Source: Tetragonia tetragonoides
Taxonomy: Eukaryota; Streptophyta; Magnoliopsida; Caryophyllales; Aizoaceae
NCBI GenBank assembly: GCA_038025085.1
Contig: CM076151.1
Span: forward strand, 11,010,501-11,074,500
Length of the DNA stretch: 64,000 nucleotides
Reading direction: 5' to 3'
Below, piece after piece: positions 21,970 through 34,590 of this stretch. Each line of letters opens with the position of its first letter. Within the stretch, counting starts at the first letter, position 1. A model generated the notes under the pieces. It was not told the DNA's origin. It did no database searches and worked only from the letters and a program-made list of their open reading frames with translations. A program made the translations under genes and the position numbers.

Positions 21970-22446
21970 GAATGATTTCTTAAAAAGGGCTAAATTATAA
22001 GTATTACCCAAATAAGATTGGGTTAGAAAATATTTTCCAAGAGGGTGTCCACGTAGGTTCGGGATTTCACGAGTCTCGCAATTATTTTATTCATCCGACA
22101 GGCATAAGTTGCTGTCCACAACAGCGACTTCCCTTGAAGAAAGTCGTAGTCCCGGACAGCGACTTATACTTGCCTGCGACTAATGATGAAGTGTTGGAGG
22201 AGAAGACGTAAGTGAAAGTTGCCATCGTAGACAGCGTCTTTGTCATGGGTAAGTCGTTGTTGTGGGTAACGAATTTGCTCAGTGAAAACCGCCATCCTCT
22301 CTAGTGACTTTGCCTGTGAGAGAAAAAAAATAAAATTACAGTTTGTGAAATTCCGAGCCTACGTGGACACCCTAATGGGAATATTTTCTAACTCAGTCTA
22401 ATCTCGGTAATACTTTGTAAATTAGCCATTTTGAGGAAATCACTCG
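21970..22446. mobile_element. Foldback element with terminal inverted repeats of about 95 bp
   Basis: The left arm (GAATGATTTCTTAAAAAGGG through GTGTCCACGTAGGTTCGGGA) pairs with the right arm (GAGCCTACGTGGACACCC through GAGGAAATCACTC) over about 95 bases. The centre holds repeated AGTCG(C/T)(T/A)GTCC and GGACAGCGACTT units that can pair with each other. It has no coding capacity. The module copy near 6670 lacks it and reads AAGTGAGAAATC. A clear target duplication cannot be assigned. It resembles a long-TIR MITE. Confidence 0.75.
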
Positions 22447-22589
22447 GAAATCTCATTATCTCCAAACTACTATGAGAGGCTTAAGATGTTTATAATTAGG
22501 AAATTTACTCCACACATTATTAATTGGTTTTGACTTAGAACCTCTATGAAATATTCAATTTCGAATTCACTATTTCAAATTTTAATTCC

Positions 22590-23270
22590 TTAGCTTCTAA
22601 CTGATAAATCATTGTGTCTTCGTGAACCAATGCTCCTCATGTGCTAAATAAAGTCATGGGCAAAATGCTCATTAAAGTTTGATTCGACTCAATCCAAAAT
22701 CATTATGTATGTTAGGATTTAGGATCTAATTTCCCTAATGTACTCAACACCTTAATTTTTAACTATTAAACCAAAACATCCTAAAATATATCATCAGTTA
22801 TCCAAGCATGTATCTAACCATGCTTGGTAGACTACAAGTGTCTACAACATGTGTGGGTTGCAAGAATGTCCATTTTGTTTGTTGATTTTTTCTTTTAGGT
22901 TCACCTAAATTCTTTGAATTCACCTCGTTAACCTTGATAAGTATGTTTCGTGTTGATCGATCAAATCAGCAGGTTTAGCCATTCACAAAACTAAACATGT
23001 TGTAAAAGACTAAAGATGAAAAAAAACATTAACTATGTAAAAGACTACAATTGAAACTTCCACGTTAGTACCTCAGGGAGCACACACACAAATTATTTCG
23101 TAAAATATCCAAAGCCGTGCGTTAGTAGATGCTCATTAGCCACGCCCTCTTTGCCAAACCAAAAAATATATAAAAAAAAAGCAATTGAAAAATATGAAGA
23201 AACAAAACAAGAAGTCTAATTTTCCATCCACTAAAAAAAGGATCATGAACAACAATGATTCCTTGTCTTC
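22590..23270. repeat. ELO-associated module, segment adjoining the intact ELO gene
   Basis: Matches 6800-7515 and 19240-19855 at lower identity. It is the natural 3' flank of the ELO gene on the minus strand. No separate gene is visible. Confidence 0.65.
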
Positions 23271-23273
23271 ATC

Positions 23274-24164
23274 TCATTCCATTTTCATCAATTTGTTCTT
23301 CTTATAATTCCTAGAATGAAAATCAATAAACAAATACAAAAGAGAACCATTAAACCCTGCATTAAAACACCACCCCCAAATCCCAGAACACTCAAATTTA
23401 ACAACAAAATGATAATACAACATAACCCCAGAAACCAAAAAGCTAAACACAAACTGTATAATCTGACAGTCAGTGACCAATCTCTTCCATGACGGACGAA
23501 TCCCAAGCGTACACGTCAGATAATACCCATACATCACAGTATGAACAGTTGCATTAGTCACCAACGCAACAGGGAACAAAGATTGGCTAAATTGAAGCCA
23601 AATGTAACACATAATCAGAACCGTTGCATGATGGTACACGTGGAGAAATGAGAGCCGTTGGATGCTCCCACTTAAGAAGATAAGGAGAGTGTCGATAAAT
23701 TCAGTGATTTTAGAAAGATAAAACACGTAGGCCCAGAAAAAAGTTGGGCCACGTGGCGGTGTGTGGTTGGCTGGGAAGCAGAAAATCCAGTGTGGGTTAG
23801 GCATTTGGGATAAGGTGGAGAGTGTGCAACCAACGGCCATGATTAATGAGAGGAGAAGGATGGTGAGGTTATGGACGGCTGAGATTAAACGGAGGAGAAG
23901 GGGTGGGAGAAGTGAGGGAGGAGAGAGAATGAAGATGAAAGTGAGTGTGAGGTATGAAAGGATTGTTAGGATTAGGAATTGGAGAGATGAGCATGGTGTG
24001 GTTTTGTTGTTCCATTCGAAGTTTGTGATTGTTGGGTGGTCTACTAGATAGTAGTGTATGTTGTGAAAGAGTGTTTGTAATTGCATTGCCATTTTGGAGA
24101 GAGAGAGTTTAAGGTGGATGGAGAATTGTAGAGGTTGTTTTGAGGTGTTTATGGAGGTTTTCAT
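23274..24164 (-). CDS. ELO-family very-long-chain fatty acid elongase-like protein
   Basis: Intact 296-codon frame. ELO proteins are multi-pass ER condensing enzymes that extend acyl-CoAs with malonyl-CoA. Family signatures are in order: LSKITEFIDTLLI, the catalytic His box LHVYHHATV near residues 174-182, VMYGYYLTC, and VTDCQIIQFVFSFLVSG. Several hydrophobic segments follow the N-terminal soluble stretch. The ATG at 24164 gives a 24-residue extension rich in Ser and Thr. The second ATG at 24092 (MAMQLQTLFHN) gives a length and N-terminus more typical of plant ELO-like proteins and may be the true start. The frame has no intron. Arabidopsis homologues include HOS3. The copies at 7521, 19857 and nearby are fragments of this gene. 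Confidence 0.88.
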   Translation of the reverse strand: MKTSINTSKQPLQFSIHLKLSLSKMAMQLQTLFHNIHYYLVDHPTITNFEWNNKTTPCSSLQFLILTILSYLTLTFIFILSPPSLLPPLLLRLISAVHNLTILLLSLIMAVGCTLSTLSQMPNPHWIFCFPANHTPPRGPTFFWAYVFYLSKITEFIDTLLIFLSGSIQRLSFLHVYHHATVLIMCYIWLQFSQSLFPVALVTNATVHTVMYGYYLTCTLGIRPSWKRLVTDCQIIQFVFSFLVSGVMLYYHFVVKFECSGIWGWCFNAGFNGSLLYLFIDFHSRNYKKNKLMKME

Positions 24165-24169
24165 GTTTT

Positions 24170-24780
24170 TTTAATTTGGTTTTTTGCTTTTTTTTTGGAA
24201 TGGAATCGTTTTTGAGTTGTGGTTTAGATGATGTGGACGAATTTCAGCCATGATATTTTGATCCTCTTCGAGTGCAAGATGGCATGGCGCACGGGTATGA
24301 CCTAGAGCGTTTAAAAGCTGATCCGACTCGAAAATTCGACCGAATTATTTTTAGAATTATAACATAATTTTGACCTTAATCCATTTACAACTAAGAAATG
24401 AGCTAAAAAGTAATTATGACTTATAAATATAATTAATCTGATCTGATTCAAAATTCGTTAAATCGACTCGTTAAACGGGTCTGCTTAGAACCGATTATAG
24501 ACGGGTCGGTACATGCTTAGCTTAAACAGCCTAATTAACACACCACCCTGAAAAGTTGAGAAATTATATATAGCCCTACACTTTGAAGATTACATGAGTC
24601 AAAATCAGACATTCTTGTGTAATGTACCCGCCAGTGGCATATTTGAGAAGCCCCAAAAAGAACAATTATGTAGATATCCATTGTTTTGCCCATTCATGAA
24701 AGAAGTGCAGCCCGGTATGGGGATTTCGTCGAAAGCGATGATATTATGTCAGCTTGTAAGATTGGGTAACATCTAACTTC
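24170..24780. repeat. 5' flank of ELO and start of unit B
   Basis: From about 24300 the sequence matches 40855-41240 and 41590-41700 (CGTTAAACGGGTCTGCTTAG and neighbours). The 60-residue frame at 24594 recurs at 41134 but shows no family features. No gene is called. Confidence 0.6.
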
Positions 24781-24789
24781 CTTCTCTCT

Positions 24790-25608
24790 TTTAAATTAAA
24801 TAACTTCATAATCTGTTTTGTTGGTATTATGGTTTGTTTTGGAATGGACGATGGAAAATGTACCTGCTAGTGGGTAATGCATCACATTACGGAGCTCTGC
24901 TTAGTGAAGGCGCTATTCTAATTCTAGTTTGTTATGTACTTATTGCCCTATTCGTATACTTGGTGATGCCTGGATCCCTGTTATTATCTAGGTTCCCTCA
25001 TCCCTGTTGCTTTATCTTGGTTGCCACTTGCCAGAGTACAGAGTACAGCTTTAGCAACAAAAGTAGTCATTGCCAAAGTACTACTTTAACAACAAAGAAT
25101 TAATATTTACTGCAACGACATATGTTGTTGCCAAAACTCTGTTTCACCTGCGCTTCAAAGGTAATGTATAGCAACAATAGAGGTTTCAGTTCAGTTCAGT
25201 TTTGTGAAATTTAGTTGAATTAAACAGAGCCTAAGTGTCGTCATTAAGTATTTTTAATCCATTTCAATTATGTTTTTTCTTATGGTACATGTGAAGATGC
25301 AAAAAATTAAACCACTACATTAGTACTACAATACAATAAACAAATATAAATTACGGTAATACATAATAAGGAACGGAACGGAATGGATTGAAACACAACG
25401 GAACGGAACAACGCGACGCGAATAATTCAAAAAAACGTGAAACAAAATGAAGTACAGAATGCGGAACGGAACGAAACAGAACGGATTGAAACGGAATGGA
25501 GCGGAACGGAATGCAACATGGAAACGACGAAAAGAACAAGGCCTAAATTGGCCATTAATCTTATTACTTGTTTGACAACCCTTGATAAAAAGGAAAAGTC
25601 AACAATAT
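24790..25608. repeat. Unit-B non-coding module, copy 1
   Basis: Matches 16705-17350 and the Copia-split copy at 41690-45030. The last 230 bases carry GGAACGGAACG-type repeats shared with 45240-45480. No gene is supported. Confidence 0.75.
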
Positions 25609-26590
<982 letters not shown>

Positions 26591-26593
26591 GTT

Positions 26594-26810
26594 ACCTGGG
26601 ATCCCCCTCCTCCAGGGTGGATAAAAGTGAACACAGATGCTACTTTTGATAGCAAAAATTTGGTGGCAACTATTACTGGTGTTTTCAGAGATTGTAATGC
26701 AGGTTGGAAACAGGGCTTTCATATGAAGATCAGAGCACAAACCATACTCACAGCTGAGTTGATGGCTATTAGAGAGGCTCTGGTATCATCATTAAACCAT
26801 AGTAGCAGTC
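26594..26810 (+). pseudogene. RNase H domain fragment, retroelement-derived
   Basis: The plus strand encodes PPGWIKVNTDATFDSKN followed by TAELMAIREALVSS. These are the first Asp and the Glu of a plant RVT_3-type RNase H domain. The domain is truncated after the Glu helix. The source differs from the fragment at 18931-19266. It lies between the chitinase and RLP fragments of unit 1 and is absent from unit 2. Confidence 0.65.
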
Positions 26811-27026
26811 AAGTCCTGAATCTCTTCAAGGAGAGCAGTTGCAGCTTCTCATTCAGGGATTTAATCAACTCATCAATATCAGGAGATGTCGCTAATAAAA
26901 ATGAGGATGAGTATGGGTTTTGGAAGAGACCAAGCAGTGCATGCTACTGGGAGATCAAGGACTACCTACTAATGGACATGTTCCCCAGCAGATTCCTCTT
27001 AATAATAATCATGACTTGGGAGAATG

Positions 27027-27329
27027 TCACATTTGGAGACAACCGTCATGATCGGATACCGTCCCAGGAAGGTTGAGGGAGATGACACCGCGGGTATGGT
27101 TGCTGCAGGTGACACCAAGCCATGTACAACAGTCTGGTTGGTTAATGTCTCCCCAAGAGGACAACAGGCTGCAGTTATCAACCTCAATGCCCTCTTTGAA
27201 TTTGAGCAGGGCCTCTCTCTCCTGATCGATGCACCGGATGGTTGCATTATTTGTGCTTAAACCACAGCTGAAGTAGGACAGCAAGAGCCAAGCAAGCACA
27301 AAGAGAAGCCAAGGGAACACTATTTTCAT
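27027..27329 (-). pseudogene. RLP 5' fragment (signal peptide and LRR N-terminal cap), unit 1
   Basis: The minus strand starts with a signal peptide (MKIVFPWLLFVLAWLLLSYF). The plant LRRNT cap follows: RCIDQEREALLKFKEGIEVD, then SSWGDINQPDCCTWLGVTCSNHTRGV. It breaks off after GCLQ. It is almost identical to the first 95 residues of the truncated RLP at 46437-47467. Confidence 0.85.
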
Positions 27330-27379
27330 AGGAGGGTATGTCTATGGCAAGAAATAGCTCATGCAACTCCAATAATGGT

Positions 27380-28012
27380 GAATTTCTTTGGGTGCAATTT
27401 GCAAAGTTTGTTTTGTAACTAACAATCCGCTCAAATTTTGTAGTGGCACGACCAGTTCTCCATGAAAGCTGTTGTTGCGCAAGCTCAACACCTGAAGCCA
27501 ATGCAGAGCACTAATGGAAGTGGGCAGAGCACCAGTGAAAATTGTTGTTTCCTAGGTCTAGATAATAGAGTTGATCAAAATTAGAAGCTTCCCTGATAAC
27601 AAGTTGTTTGAAAGGTCAAGTTGGGTTAGCATCATTTTTGTTTTGGGACACAAGAGAGGATTGGAGTTGGAAAACTTGTTGTTTAGCCAATAATAAAGTG
27701 GATACATTTGTGGGAAATGATGGTATTGCACCTTCCAGGCAATTTGAACTCAAATCTATGTAAGTTGTGTAATAAAAGTCAGTTGACAAATTTGGCAGAG
27801 TACCATTGATCTTATTGTGTGACAGATCCATTGTCATGAGACGTGACGACAATGAGTTCCAAAAAGAAGCAGGAATCGAGTCTGAAATTCCTGCATTAGT
27901 TAGATAAAGCAGTGTGAAGTTTGTTTGCGTAAGAAGCCAGTTGGGGAAAGAAGGGCCAACCTTGCAGTTCCTCAGGTTGAACGGTGATGAACAACAGAGA
28001 TAGCAAAGTGAT
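27380..28012 (-). pseudogene. RLP internal LRR fragment, unit 1
   Basis: The minus strand encodes LRR repeats of the EIX2-like type: CKVGPSFPNWLLTQTNF, MDLSHNKINGTLPN, YIDLSSNCLEGAIPSF and, in another frame, FDQLYYLDLGNNNF. Stops and frameshifts break it, including a stop after NDANPT. On the minus strand it lies 5' of the RLP start at 27329, so the gene parts are out of natural order. It must come from a second, truncated copy. Confidence 0.8.
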
Positions 28013-28208
28013 TGTTAAACTTACAAATACAAGTCTCTTATTTTCGTCTCACTTTTTCTCTCCTCACTTTTCTTCATTGTCTTTACTTCTGCTCAACCAT
28101 ATAACATCTTTGCTTTAACATGAGCACAAACACATCGGCTCTGCTTTTGTAACAAATGTAGGAATAGAACAAAAAACAGTGGGAATAGAAGATAGAATAC
28201 AAAGGGAA

Positions 28209-30691
28209 TCACTGATTAACTTCTCCCTTCCTCTTAGCAATACACAAAGCGAACCTCACATACAGCTGATCCTTTGTGTCATCCAAGAAGCGGAAACAGG
28301 CATGTCTCCAGGATATTTTCAGGATTAAACTCCCGCAAACTACCCAAAATCCTGTAATAAAACCAAGCAACACACTTATGTACAGCCCTGGAAATAGATC
28401 GTCACTCTCTTTCTCTTCATGTTGAGGGCGGCTGTTATTTGGTGCTTCATCTCCGCCACACTTGGGTAGTGGAGGCCCACAAAGTAGTGGGTTCCCACTA
28501 TAAGTTGAAGGATCAAAGCTCTGTAGTTGTGTGCCCTGTGGAATTCTTCCTGATAAGTTGTTGTTTGACAAATTCAATGTGCCTAGAGAAGCCACATCAG
28601 CGAGGCTTGTTGGGATGCTACCAGAAAGATGGTTGCTTGATAGGTCAAGAAATTCCAAAGCTGTTAACTCCCCGATGTTTGATGGAATGCTACCTGTCAA
28701 ATTGTTTCCGGCCAAGTTCAAGGAGGACAAACCTCTGAGAGCACAAATTCCATTGGGAATTTGTCCTTGTAACTTGTTGTTTGAAATGGCAATGGATTTC
28801 ACCAATCCCAAAGATTCCGTAAAGAGTCGCTCTTTTGTTTTCCACATAATTACGCTATTGTCAAGAGGATCCCTGGAATTAGAGGCATCTGTCATTGTAA
28901 TGAGATTGTATACGCATTCTGGAATAGTTCCCGAGAATCGGTTGGCTGAAAGATCCAAAAAGTGGAGGCTAGATAATTGACAGATGCTTAAAGGCAGCTT
29001 TCCCTCAAAATTGTTGTTTCGTAGGTTGAAAAAGGAAATATCTTTATTGGAGCTCCCAATCCTAGAGGGTATATGCCCAGTAAAAGAGTTATGGCTAATG
29101 TCAAGAGCAGACAAATATGTAGTGTTCTTCAGTATTAAAAACGGTTCACCATAAAAGTTGTTGTTACGCAAGCTCAAAAGCACAAGCTGGTTCAAAGCAG
29201 CAATAGATGTGGGCAGAACTCCAGTGAACTTATTGTTTCCTAGGTCGAGATATTGTAGTTGATCGAAATTGACCCAACAATCTGGAAGCTCACCTTCTAA
29301 CAAGTTGTCTGAAAGGACAAGTTGGGTTAGCATCATTTTTGTTTTGGGACACAAGAGAGTACCATTGATCTTATTTTGTGAAAGATCCAAATACTGGAGA
29401 CCAGACGACAAGGTATCCCAAAAAGCAGGTGGAATAGCGTCTTGAATTCCCGTATTATCTAGATCAAGTTTTGAGAAGTTAGTTTGGGTAAGAAGCCAGT
29501 AGGGGAAAGAAGGGCCTACCTTGCAGTTACTCAGGCCTATATAGTCCAGCTGAAATGGAGGAATCCAATTGGCACTGATGTTGATTACCAGTGCTTGATT
29601 ATCGCCCAACAACAAAGAATTTAATCTAGAAAGATTTGAGAGGTGCCTCTCTGAGACAGTGCCTTGGAGGGTGTTGTTAGAAAGGTCTAAATATGTCAAT
29701 AAAGTGAATTTGTTGACTGACTCGGGAATTGTACCCCGCAGTCCCGTATTTCTTAGTTCAAGGTCTAAAAAGTTAGTTTGGGTAAGAAGCCAATTGGGGA
29801 AAGAAGGGCCTACCTTGCAGTTACTCAAGTATATCCTGTCCAGCTGAAATGGAGGAATCCAATTGGCAGTGATGTTCACCACTAGTGCTGGATTATCGCC
29901 CAAGCTCAAATAAGTTAATCTGGAAAGATTAGACAAGTGCCTCTCTGAGACAGTGCCTTGGAGGGTGTTGTCAAAAAGATATAGGTCTATCAATAGAGAA
30001 AATTTGTTAATGGACTCGGGAACTGGACCCCACAGTCGATTACTTCCCAAATCCAAGTACTCTAGTTTGGGGGAGGCACAATTAGATAAGGTTTGGATGA
30101 TGCTCGAGATGTCGTTACTTAAGTTGTTGTGGCTTAAGTCTAAATATTCTAAACTACATAATAAGCTATTAGCAGCGGCACGGCTTTTTGGCGGGGTAAT
30201 CCATTGCAAATTATTTAAGTTGAGGTCCAAGTAAATCAAATGCTTCAACTCGAGGAGAGAAGGACCCACTTTACCTTGGAGACATGGTATGTATTTATAG
30301 AGAGATATGTTAAACAACCCATTAAACCCATTATAGAGAGGTATGTATATTTTTTATACCTTGGAGACATGTTAAACAACCCATTAAACCCACCATTAAG
30401 ATGGACCTCGATGACATGGCCTGTGTGGTCGCTGCAGGTGACACCAAACCAAGTGCAGCAGTCTGGATTTTGGTGATGGTCTCCCCAAGACGACAGCCAT
30501 CCGCAGTTATCAACCTGAATGCCGTCTTTGAATTTGAGCAGGGCCTCTCTCTCATGGTCGATGCACCGGAGGATGGTGCCATTATTATTATTAGTGCTTA
30601 CACCATCGGAACCATTGCTCAAGTAGGACAGCAATAATAGCCAACCAACCACAATGAGAAGCCAAGAGGATGACAATAATGCTAATTTCAT
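28209..30691 (-). pseudogene. EIX2-like receptor-like protein, unit 1, frameshifted near the N-terminus
   Basis: Paralogue of the intact gene at 47771-50224. The minus strand starts MKLALLSSSWLL at 30691, with signal peptide and LRRNT cap (RCIDHEREALLKFKDG; DCCTWFGVTCSDHTGHV). An inserted stretch at about 30287-30395 then disrupts it, and the frame closes at 30245. The remaining LRRs, island region (VIMWKTKERLFTES), acidic juxtamembrane segment (HEEKESDDLFPG), transmembrane helix (ISVLLGFITGFWVVCG) and short tail (WRHACFRFLDDTKDQLYV) run open to 28209 in another frame. The insert includes a copy of this gene's own TATA region. Splicing as an intron would not restore the frame, so the gene is probably dead. 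Confidence 0.88.
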
Positions 30692-30823
30692 GGGAGGAAT
30701 ATTTTTGTTATTATTATTATTTCTCTGGGTATGAGATGATTCAGATCGATCAAAAAGGTGCTGAGTGTGTTTGTGTAGAACCCAAGCTTGCTTGTTTAGT
30801 TAATTAAGGGGACGGACGGGTAT

Positions 30824-30833
30824 GTATTTATAG
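30824..30833 (-). promoter_or_regulatory. TATA box of the unit-1 RLP
   Basis: CTATAAATAC on the minus strand, about 135 bases upstream of the ATG at 30691. The same motif stands at the same distance before the intact paralogue. Confidence 0.55.
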
Positions 30834-30935
30834 AGAGATATTCACGTAAGGCCAATGTTTGTAAGGCCAATGATTGTGAAAAGCAGACCCAAAGGCCTTG
30901 TCAAATTCCAAACTGTTGCCCACTGCAAAACATGT

Positions 30936-31184
30936 GGACTTAGTTCATGGTGGATCAATATTCGGAGTCACCCCTTACTTTACAGTCACTCCCCTTTAAA
31001 AGTGGAGTCACCTCTACTTCACCTAGAGTCACCCCTCAAATTTATACTTGGCACCACCCCTAGTTCACCTGGAGCCACTCCCCTACTTTACTTGGAGCCA
31101 CCCCCCTACTTTACCTGGAGTCACCCCCTACTTCAGCTGCAGCCACTCCTCAAAGTTACTTGGTCCACGGTGGACTATGTTTAC
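30936..31184. mobile_element. Short inverted-repeat element with internal minisatellite, copy 1
   Basis: The ends are inverted: ACTTAGTTCATGGTGGATCAA on the left and TTGGTCCACGGTGGACTATG on the right. Each end is itself near-palindromic around GTCCA(C/T)NRTGGAC. The interior is a degenerate tandem repeat of about 25 bp built on CACCTGGAGTCACCCCCTACTTTA. Another copy lies at 54471-54684. Confidence 0.7.
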
Positions 31185-31735
31185 ACAAGACATGCTGGTT
31201 ACCCACTTTCCACTGAACCCGTTATAGCCCAGCCCATTATTATATTCACGAGGCTTTATTGGAGCATGCAAATACAATTGGGTTGGAGTCAGTTGCACCT
31301 CTCTATGAAGACCTTCTAATGGTGGAACAAATTACTTTATGAATGAAGAATAAGGGTGACTTTTTATTCAAAAACACAAGTCATCATTATTTTTTTTCAC
31401 AAAAATTAGCCCATTTCACCGTGAGACAATTTTATACAATATTTTTTGTATCTCTAATAACCTCTAGATTGCGCACGCGAAAAAAACAGCGCTTCTTTTC
31501 ACGGTCCTACTTGCAGGACTTTTGGCTGATCCGATCCCAAATCGACATTAATGTCCATGTATATGCAACTTGAGACAAGTTGAAATACTATGATATATGT
31601 AATAGATCTTCATGATGTAAGCTGATAACACATAAAATGATTCAAGCGGTTTTGAGATAACGGTTGTAGTACTCTATTTTTATGTTATTGAATATATTAG
31701 ATACAATTTCGATTTTCCTCCCTCTCTATCTGAGA
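31185..31735. other. Intergenic DNA; first part duplicated at 54685-54840
   Basis: Bases 31185-31335 match 54685-54840. The remainder is AT-rich with no gene seen. Confidence 0.6.
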
Positions 31736-31737
31736 TT

Positions 31738-32170
31738 GGGGCCTGTTTGGTAATTGGTTGATAAATTAATTGTTGGATGGTGGCTGGTGGTGTATGACTG
31801 GTATTGTTACTTAGTTGATTTGACCGGCTGATAACATTGGATGTCTGAAAAGAGATGTTTGGTAACATTGGCGAATAACATTTAGCTGGTTCCATGTAAA
31901 ATGACCTATAAGGACATTCATATGATAGAGGAATTTGATGACATAGAAGTAACTATTGCAAGTCTTGGACTATATTGTCATTGGACTACAGTAATGCCAC
32001 CAGCCAATACTCATAAGCTACCTTCTTTGGCTTTTCAAAAGTTGATTTGTGGGAACTCAAAAGTCAATCTCACAAGTTAATATCCAAACATCAATATTAG
32101 ATGATGGACTAGTCAAACGTTTCAATTTTGCCAAAGATCACCCCACAAGCGAATATCCAAACACCCTCTT
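31738..32170. mobile_element. Possible MITE with GTTTGG ends
   Basis: The left end GGGGCCTGTTTGGTAATTGG and the right end ATATCCAAACACCCTC are inverted-repeat-like. Internal GTTTGGTAAC and ATATCCAAACATC blocks are also inverted. It has no coding capacity and no convincing target duplication. Confidence 0.4.
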
Positions 32171-32944
<774 letters not shown>

Positions 32945-32969
32945 GATTGGACGTTTTTTTACCACAAAA

Positions 32970-34481
32970 ATTATCTTTATTGGATTTTTATTATTATAGA
33001 AAACGCCTTCTTAGAAGACATCAATCATTAGCCTCTACTATAAATGAAGTGTCTCATGCTTTGTCTTCATGCCTAGTCTAATTTGTTTTTCTTATGACAT
33101 TCTGACCATGCCAAGCTTATAGGTATCTTTTTCTTGTTCATAATAATTTAGTCAAGACTACTAATTTAGTTTCATATCTCCACACATGCTATGTCAACGT
33201 CAATCCAAGCCTGGTCTGGAGGACATCGGAAAAATTGCTCTCGCAAAAGAGGCGTACAGAGTATTAGTTACTACAGAGATGATCGTGTGGCTCATCTTTT
33301 GTTGCTTGTCTATCACGGTTGGATAATCACAAGTCTTTCAAATAATTGACTGCAAGTCTTCTAAGGTTGTACTAGCCTAGCCTAGCATTCGTAATTCATT
33401 AAGTAAATTTAGTTTGAGTTTATATCTAAATCCATCCTAAACACCTCTGTTCCCTCTCTTTTATCTAAGAGTTAAAAAATTTTTGATAGGAACAGTAAAG
33501 TTGGTCATGATACTAGATTTTATGGCACAGATCATGAGTTCAATTCCCACGCATCAGGCCTCTTTGTTGAACCAATATGCAAACTTACCCTTTTGGATTG
33601 ATTGATGTACGTAATTTACATGTTGTTGTATACACTCGAAATTTATCTACTACACATGCATGATAAGAGATTGCGGGTTCTCATATCAGACAATCTACAC
33701 CATCTCAAGAAGTGAAGAAGAAAGACAAATCAGACCCCAAAACATCCACTTGAGGCAAAGACGGAAAGAGGGTCCATCAATAATATATATCCATAGATGA
33801 TTCCATCCACATACACAAAGAAAGGACATTTCTATGTCCCCACGTAAAAAAATCAACTTCATCAACGGTTTAAATTTCCCACCTTAACATCATTATTTTA
33901 ATAAAATCAACACACCCAACATTTACTTAATTTCAAAATACATGATCCAAATTCATCCAAAAAAAATACATGAACCAAATGCAGATAGGGCTCATTTAAT
34001 ACTATTATGCGACTTAGCCTCTTAGCTTGTAGTCAAAAGATCAACTCACCATATTGCAACTTGCATGTCGCTTTTTCTAAGGGTAGATAAATTTGATTCA
34101 TTTTTGCAAGTCTTGCCCAAGGTACACAATAACATAGACGACTTACCCAGCACCCCCTCAAGTCTTGCGGTACCTGGCCTCCAAATTAGCCCTACATCAC
34201 ATATGCCAACAAACGTGTGGAATACTCTGAGATGAAAATTCCAAATTTTCCATATTGAAACAAAATAATATGTCGACCAAGAAAACTGCACGACTGTCTT
34301 ATATTAGGTAATCTGACTTCTTCCCTTTTATGAAATTCTCGTCCAGTTCCATACTTAGCTTTCAGGGAATCTATGGTTCTTAAACAACGTAGTAAGTGGT
34401 GCTGAAAAAAAACATTGTTTACTTTTTTAGTCTAGCTCCGGTAGTGTAACCTTTTTCCCAGAGTCCAGGGTTGCCCTTATG
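32970..34481. repeat. Unit-B distal module, copy 1
   Basis: Matches 50620-51868 with small differences, plus an insertion at about 33800-34060 absent from copy 2. Short frames are shared between copies but have no family features. Confidence 0.8.
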
Positions 34482-34590
34482 TAGCGCTGTTCATTTTCCG
34501 GCCCAGACCACACTTTTGGACCGGCCAAACCGGGTTTCGGTCCGGTCTGGACCGGATGGGAAATGATTTCAAAAGTATTAAACCGGTCTT
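34482..34590 (-). mobile_element. Left part of a GCTGTTCA-ended MITE fused to an RLP fragment
   Basis: Identical to the left part of the element at 51869-52230 (GTAGCGCTGTTCATTTTCCG ... TTAAACCGGTCTTG). At 34591 it switches abruptly to LRR coding sequence. This recombination joint gives the 34477-35358 frame its spurious C-terminus. Confidence 0.8.

Noticed and set aside
24834..25103. 89-residue frame, identical at 16742-17011, as a conserved gene
   Set aside because: Conservation is explained by recent DNA duplication. The third copy is interrupted by the Copia element, no protein features are seen, and the sequence is rich in GCAAC/TTCAG repeats.
27247..27501. 84-residue minus frame upstream of the unit-1 RLP start
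   Set aside because: It mixes an out-of-frame LRR fragment with the RLP leader and has no independent support.
30245..30420. A real intron separating the signal-peptide exon from the LRR body in the unit-1 RLP
   Set aside because: The candidate GT and AG sites lie in duplicated ATGTCTCCAAGGTA blocks, splicing there does not restore the frame, and the intact paralogue has no intron at this place.
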